Shown: piece by piece, positions 58,497-64,000 of the stretch
How the letters are laid out: each line of letters starts with the position of its first letter
Numbering within the stretch: position 1 is the stretch's first letter
Assembly (NCBI GenBank): GCA_949128115.1
Contig: OX421964.1
Location: 15,834,892 to 15,898,891 of the forward strand
Direction of reading: 5' to 3'
Length of the DNA stretch: 64,000 bases
Source of the DNA: Anaspis maculata
Taxonomy: Eukaryota > Arthropoda > Insecta > Coleoptera > Scraptiidae
Position numbers and translations under genes: made by a program
Notes under the pieces: generated by a model
The model's input: the letters and a program-made list of their open reading frames with translations, nothing else
What the model was told of the DNA's origin: nothing
The model's database searches: none

Positions 58497-59460
58497 CTTC
58501 CAAACAACAAGATCCACCTGATCAAACTGTTGATGGGAGAACTGATAGAAAATAACATCAATGCCATCCAAGTAGAGGACGATACAGACGTCAAAATTGT
58601 ATCCACAGCCATCGAAAAATCAGTTTTATCTTCAGTACCTGTGATAAGCGAAGATGTGGACTTGGTAGTCCTATTGTTGGCTGAAGCTCCTCCCGAGCAT
58701 GAAATATTTCTCGTGAAACCTGGCATTGGAAAAGTCTGCACAGCGACTTATTCTTCACAAGAGCTACAAGAGCAGCTTGGGCTGGAGCATATTCTGTTCG
58801 TACATGCTTTCACAGGTTGTGATACCACCTCCGCAGCCTTTAGAAAGAGCAAAGTCAAGTTCGCTAAATTGTACAAAAGGGATAGAACACTGGAAGAAGC
58901 AGCTGAGGTATCAACCAGCCCTTCATCGTCACCAAGCGACATTAAAATGGCTGGGAATAATTGCATCCTCAGGTGGTATGGTGGTCCAATTAAGGGATCA
59001 TCCTTGGATGAGTTCAGGTAACAATTCTTTTATGAAAGCGGTTGCATCCATTAAACCTGACATGTCAACTCTTTCACCAACTAATAGGCCACGTAATACC
59101 ACCCCTATAGAGTATCCAATTCTCGATTCTACCAGATCCAGCAGTGGATGAGAAGGGTACTGCCGTCGGATGTGTGGGGTGAAGGAATACCTGGTTGGGA
59201 GGAGAAAAATCGGAAGCTCGTGCACAAACTTTCGGACAGAAATGCTGCCCCTGAGGAAATAGGTACTACAAACTATATTTTGTCTGTGCCAGAAAGACTG
59301 TGTCACAGGAAGATGTGGATGCAGGAAGGCATCTTTGAATTGCACTACAGCATGCCTTGGAGTGAGTTCAATGAACCAATTTCCTCTCCCCACAAGGAGA
59401 GATTAAATACCTACTTTGTAGTTCTTCTTCAAAAACATTTGATTTACAAATATATTTAGT
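58497..59460 (+). pseudogene. Decayed repeat-borne gene with PIN/FEN1-like nuclease signature
   Basis: A first frame (58497-59021) reads NNKIHLIKLLMGELI, then EDDTDVKIVSTAI, VISEDVDLVVLLLAEAP and FVHAFTGCDTTSAAFRKSK. The spaced acidic pairs, followed by a G-C-D-T-T-S motif, recall the metal-binding core of PIN/5'-nuclease folds; proteins with the ED.D.LVLLL and FTGCDTTSA signature are widespread repeat-borne sequences of animals. After 59021 the match continues in other frames: KAVASIKPDMSTLSPT near 59040 and GWEEKNRKLVHKLSDRNAAPEE near 59195, so frameshifts have broken it. N and C termini are missing or eroded. The nuclease idea is inference; no host gene is implied. Confidence 0.55.
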
Positions 59461-61084
59461 GTGAACCATAGTGTTGTTTGATAGAGAAGACTTCCTGTTC
59501 CCGTTGTAACGTTTCAAAAGTTGGATGATGATGCTTAGGTTACGATGTCATTTTAGGCAGGTTTGTGAGAGTCGGAGGGTTCAGAAATACAGATTCCAAC
59601 AGATAAATTCCCGCGTCGATCCCTCACTTGTCCACACACTGACCACAGCGCAGAAGCCTCATCTAAAACCTATGTGGAAAGAAATAATTTATTGCTCTTT
59701 TGTTCTGTAACGTCTGGGTCAGCTAGTCGATTTGAAGAATCGCTTTTTGAAGAAATATACGTCGGAATAATTAAGTTTAGTATATACGATTTGACAAACT
59801 TTACACCGACAAATATCTCATTCAGATGATCAATGCATGGCATAGCTGGTGAGTTAAATACCGACCTCGTCGTGTTCGATTTTTCTTCAGCATAGTGTTT
59901 TTTGTCGAGGCTTTGTAGACCCAGAGGAGGTAACTCAGAGAAAGTAACCAAGTAACCGTTAACACTACAAGTAAAGCCACAAATTAGTTAGCTACCCGAC
60001 ATATTTCTACGAAAACACGAGTCTATGGAACTCCAGAGTTCACTCCACGACACGAGAATACCACTTCTGCACATGTAGTTTCTACACGTCGATTTCCAGG
60101 AGGAATCCATTCAGTATCCAGATTCCTGAGCGTCACAGCTTCAAGTTGCTCCCATTCCAAGAGCCACAGCCACAGCCATTTGGAGAAGCTTCCTTGTGTC
60201 CGTGCTTTGGTGCACGCAAGCGGTGATCCACTTCTGGATATCCCATACATCTTTTCGTCGTTTCAACATATTCATCTTATCGTCGTTTTCATCAAGTCTT
60301 CGAGCTTCAAGTCGTCGTGCATGCAACTTGTGCATACGCCAACGTATTCAGCCTTCCATCTTCAGAGAGTAAGATCAAGAAATAACTGTGCCCTATACTT
60401 TGTCGATTAAGCTATATATTTTCGCGAGTCCTGAGCGTGGTTTACACAAAATTCTAGAATTTTACGTTTCCCCCACGACACGATTGCTTATTCAACCAAT
60501 ATATTTATTAGGGTACCTTGTTTCTCGGTATTCGAACTTTGATATCGAAGCCTGAAAACAAACATCGATTTCACGACGCTGAAAAAATATATCTGTATTT
60601 TCTGAACTTACCCGTAACCAAATAATTATCGTATTTCTACATTTTTACAGAATTTTCTACGTTCAATTAATTTATTCATTTCATATTTAAACTGTACATA
60701 TGTAGTTAAACACAATACAAGTTTTAGTTATTTATTAATTATTGCCGCATTCGTAATTTCACTATATTTAGTATTGAGAAAGTAATTACCAAACACCACA
60801 CTGAGGTGAAATTTGTGAAGTACCGTTCTTTCACTAAAGTAACTAAGCACCATTTCGCCAGTGAAGGATTTGCCCGAGCGGTTGGCGTTCAAATCTTGAA
60901 GGTAGGTTTTCATCTGACAATACATAAGTCTAAAGAACCCCCTGAACAAAATAGTCTTCCCGACAGAGAGCTGCCGAGGCGTTCTCCTTATTAAAAATCA
61001 AAAATAGTGTACACCGTTGTCACCCATTGTTACACCCAAGAATGAAACATGTTACAGCAAAAAAAAAACAGATAAAAATGCGAA
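59461..61084. other. Unassigned DNA
   Basis: No motif-bearing frame and no repeat pairing noticed in 1.6 kb. Confidence 0.35.
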
Positions 61085-61093
61085 ATGAATATA

Positions 61094-61336
61094 ATTTTTC
61101 TTTAATTAGGTGTTTAGGGGCGCATCAAGCTCTAGCCTATTAGCGCCCTTTTTTCGGTGACTTCCTCTGTATCACCCATTTTCCCTTGACGTGAATGCTC
61201 GGTTAGTACACGCCAAAGTAGGTACTGAAGAGCGCATAGAGAAAAGCCACCTCATCCGGTGGGATTTGAACTCCTGACCGGGTTCAAGCGGCGGGTCTGA
61301 AGCCAGAGACGGAGCCCACCGAGCTACCACCAGGAT
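61094..61336 (-). mobile_element. tRNA-derived SINE with 9 bp target duplication
   Basis: On the minus strand an A box TAGCTCGGTGG (61317-61327) and a B box GTTCAAATC (61263-61271) lie about 56 bp apart, as in tRNAs with a long variable arm. A body of about 170 bp follows, ending in an A/T-rich tail ACCTAATTAAAGAAAAAT. Exact 9 bp copies of ATGAATATA flank the insert at 61085-61093 and 61337-61345, the mark of L1/RTE-type target-primed integration. No partner SINE copy of this sort is visible in the window. Confidence 0.8.
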
Positions 61337-61345
61337 ATGAATATA

Positions 61346-61777
61346 GTTATGAAGAATTCAATCCTCTTAACTTTATTTAGCTGCAGTTCATTTTGCAAAG
61401 AAGATTAAAAGTGTTGTGAGCATGGTTTGACGAAAAATGTGACAGGAAACAGAATTTTCCGAAAATAGGCGATTTTCAGAAGCGAATAACTGGAGAACGG
61501 TAAAAGACAGAAAATTTTTGTAGGAACCAAAATATTGGAAATTTACTCAGGTTCCAAAATAACGAGTGACGTTTTTCAAAGGATCAACTGTTTCCGAGTT
61601 ATAAGCAAAAAACAAAGAAAAGCCAAGTAAACTGTGCTTTTCGGAGCCCCCCTACGTCCTGCGCACCTCCCAGAGTCGGGGACTTTCAGTATGTTCACCT
61701 CCCAACTACCCCAAACTCATCCCCGAGGTCAAAAATTCTGCCCCCCTCCATGCACTCCCATAATCATTCATTGACTG
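61346..61777. other. Unassigned DNA
   Basis: Contains CTGGAGAACGGTAAAAGACA and a pyrimidine-rich stretch near 61650-61750. No gene supported. Confidence 0.35.
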
Positions 61778-62577
61778 ATGTCGGTTTTGTTGAATTCGAG
61801 GAAAGATGATGCTGATGGTAAGAATGCATTTGCTGATATTGTGCAATCATGTGCATCGGTCGAGACTTCGAATGTTGTTTTCAAAATCGATGGTGACGAC
61901 GACAGCAACAGCGAGTGCACAAAATTAGGCAGCCTGGAGCGAGGAAACGATCCTCTTTAATGCAAAAAGTCCATTTCTCCAACATTTTCAATCACTTTTT
62001 TACAAAATCAGCCTTCCGAACTCTTTGGAAAACGAACCCGAACACGCAAGCAACAAATACCACAACCCACAATTTTTCAGAACGATTTTGACAAAATATC
62101 TACCCTATACGCCTTTGTGGACTGGCTTGTCTCTGAATAGCTCTCCTGAAGTCAGAACGATCAGCAATGCGCCAATAGAACATTATTTCGGCGAACTAAT
62201 CAACTTGGTTTTGGAAGGCGAGAGTAGGTAATCTCAAATGTTCTCGATTTGTTCGTAAAGAGCGCGACCGTGTTCTGGCGCATTATGAGGAACTCAAGTT
62301 TGATTTGGGAAAAAGTTGATTGACGGCAAAGAAAGAGGTGACGAACAATAACAACAACAACGAGAGTGAGACAACTTCTCAAGAGGTGTGGAAGCAGAGA
62401 CCGAAAGTGTACAGTACTCACTTCAATGGTTCTTACTTGAAACAATTAAGCAATAACATCGACGACAAAACCAACTCAAACCGGCGCGGCGGCCCGAAAG
62501 AAAAAATGAAATCGACGATGGAACAAGGTGTCCTACTGCGGGGGAGGCAGACTCAATGTGACGACCGTTTGGTTTAA
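61778..62577 (+). pseudogene. Decayed transposon-type ORF with NAPIEHYFGEL motif
   Basis: Three frames join into one protein trace. The first (61778-61960) is acidic; the second (62025-62231) reads YLPYTPLWTGLSLNSSPEVR and SNAPIEHYFGELINLVLEGE; after a frameshift at about 62225 the next frame gives GNLKCSRFVRKERDRVLAHY and EELKFDLGKS, stop, then KEVTNNNNNNESETTSQEVW and KVYSTHFNGSYLKQL. The aromatic SNAP(V/I)E.(Y/W)FG signature followed by a basic KCSRFVRKER helix occurs in repeat-associated proteins of invertebrates whose function I do not know. The frame is broken by one frameshift and several stops. Next to palindrome F, which may have carried or captured it. Confidence 0.5.
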
Positions 62578-64000
62578 TAGTGCGGCGGTTAGTAAGAACC
62601 ACCTTGCATTTTGTGATAAAAGCATAAAATTTGGCACATACGCTCTACAGACAGTCCTTTACTATTTACGAGGTGGACCCACGATGGAACCGCCGTGCAG
62701 CTGTCAGAATTGTCATTTGCCTACCTTTCAGGGGCAAAAACTGAAGTCGGTTATCCAGCTGATTCAAAAATGACGTCTATCAATGCAGTAGACCTTCACA
62801 GTATGACTCCACCAAAACAGTTGTCCATATTACAAAAGGAGGGGGAATGGGAGGGGATAGTTCTGGCCGCGGCACTGATTTTTTTATTTGTTAATTTCGG
62901 ACCAAATTGACAAGTTTGGTGTCGTTTCCGACTAAATTACATCTTCTGAGTTCAAATTGAATGTTGTGATTGCAGTTTGAAGAAAAAAAGATTTTGTTTT
63001 GTTGGAAAAAAATATATTTCAGAAAAAAATCTTAGTCTTTTTTCATTTTGACTTTTATCTCAATTCCGGGCACTCGAAGTGGAAATCCCCATTCAGTTCA
63101 CTTCTTCAAAGCTTCCTGTACATAGAAACCATGTACGAGACCTGATTTTTACTGTGACAAGATCGTGAGCCTCATTTGTTCCTAAAGTCGTAGAAGTAAT
63201 ATCCAATAATTTTATTAATTTTCATGTACGAATGAAGGTGTCCGTGCAAAACCTTGCAGTTTGTGGTAAAAGCCTGAAACTTGGCATACATGGTCTATGG
63301 AATGTCCTTTACGATATAAAAGGTGCACCCATGACGAAACCGGCGTGCAGCTCTCAGAATCGCCGCGACAACTTCGCACGCACACTTCCATTCGTACATG
63401 AAAATGATTGCATATTACTTTCACAACTTTAGGAACAAGTGAGGCTCACGACCTTGTCAAAGTAAAAATCAGGTCTCGTACATGGTTTTCATGTGCAGGA
63501 AGCTTTGAAGAAGTGAACTAAATAACGATTCCCACTTCGAATGTCTTGAATTAGAATAAAAGCCAAAATGAAAAAAGCCTAAAAATTTTTTCCGAAATAT
63601 ATTTTTTTGTCAACAAAACAAAATCTTTTTTTCAAACTGCAATTACAACATTCAATTTGAATTCAGAAGATGTAATTTAGTCGGAAACGACGCCAAACTT
63701 ATCAATTTGGTCCGAAATCAACAAATAAAAAAAATCTGTGCCGCGGCTTGAACTATTCCCTCCCATTCCTCCTCCTTTTGTTATATTGGCATCTGTTTTG
63801 GTGAAGTCATACTGTGAAGGTCAATGCATTGATAGACGTCACTTTTGAATCAGCTGGATAACCGACTTCAGTTTTTGCTCCTGGAAGGTAAGCAAATGAC
63901 AATTCTGACAGCTGCACGGCGGTTCCATCGTGGGTCCGCCTCGTAAATAGTAAAGGGGAGTCTGTAGAGCGTATATGCCAAATTTCATGCTTTTATCACA
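62540..64000. mobile_element. Palindrome F, runs off the window end (at least 1.46 kb)
   Basis: GATAAAAGCATAAAATTTGG near 62620 and ACGATGGAACCGCCGTGCAG near 62680 face their complements near 63970 and 63915; GATTCAAAAATGACGTCTAT near 62761 faces its complement near 63835. The inner part, ACCATGTACGAGACCTGATT near 63131 and its complement near 63470, mirrors around a centre near 63310. The outer module is repeated in diverged form in the centre (63240-63370), so the element is both palindromic and internally duplicated. The right terminus is outside the window. Confidence 0.85.

Noticed and set aside
61263..61330. A functional tRNA gene on the minus strand
   Set aside because: A and B boxes are present but the D and anticodon arms do not fold; the target duplication and tail show a SINE.

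Overview
This 64 kb window looks like repeat-dense, AT-rich, non-coding DNA of an arthropod, most likely an insect. No bacterial-style gene organisation, rRNA or intact host gene is visible. Every protein-like stretch I can recognise belongs to, or resembles, a mobile element: a Tc1-type DD34E transposase, a truncated second Tc1-type transposase, an RTE-like reverse transcriptase, a second reverse transcriptase with a putative restriction-like endonuclease tail, a THAP-like zinc-finger fragment and two decayed reading frames of repeat-borne type. All carry frameshifts, stops or truncations. The species cannot be named from the sequence alone.

Layout. 1-8 kb: mostly unassigned DNA with a hairpin (1.7 kb), a 1.86 kb palindromic element (family B, 3.2-5.06 kb) and a 0.59 kb CAGGG-ended palindrome (6.7-7.3 kb). 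8.4-13.4 kb: a composite degenerate minisatellite in five blocks. 14.0-18.05 kb: a second family B copy carrying a family A palindrome, which itself carries a third palindrome (N). 20.4-25.8 kb: a short inverted-repeat element, a Tc1 fragment abutting a reverse transcriptase relic, and scattered copies of a roughly 222 bp unit. 27.0-29.8 and 31.3-33.5 kb: two large palindromes (D, E) with a possible solo LTR between them. 34.1-36.2 kb: a minus-strand RTE relic broken by a tRNA-like SINE head plus MITE and by a second MITE. 36.2-39.2 kb: a third family A copy and nested CAGGG-ended palindromes. 42.8-44.7 kb: a modular palindrome. 45.3-49.6 kb: a short MITE, family A copy 2 and a repeat of gene-sized modules. 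49.6-53.4 kb: a locus duplicated within the window, one copy split by a 1.58 kb hAT-type element, then a 330 bp tandem repeat. 54.6-56.2 kb: a nearly complete Tc1 element. 56.9-57.4 kb: a 48 bp minisatellite. 58.5-62.6 kb: two decayed repeat-type ORFs flanking a SINE with a 9 bp target duplication. 62.5 kb to the end: palindrome F, running off the window.

How it fits together. The window records successive insertions. Four can be checked internally: family A into B (the other B copy is the empty site), N into A (another A copy lacks it), the hAT-type element into a duplicated locus (paralogue intact), and a MITE into the RTE frame (removing it with one AT restores the expected protein motif). 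Many unrelated palindromes share ends of the form TA then C(A/C)GGGTG, suggesting mobilisation by related Tc1/mariner-like transposases. The most unusual things are the large, near-perfect palindromes (about 0.6-2.8 kb) and the five-block minisatellite; I cannot assign either to a named family.
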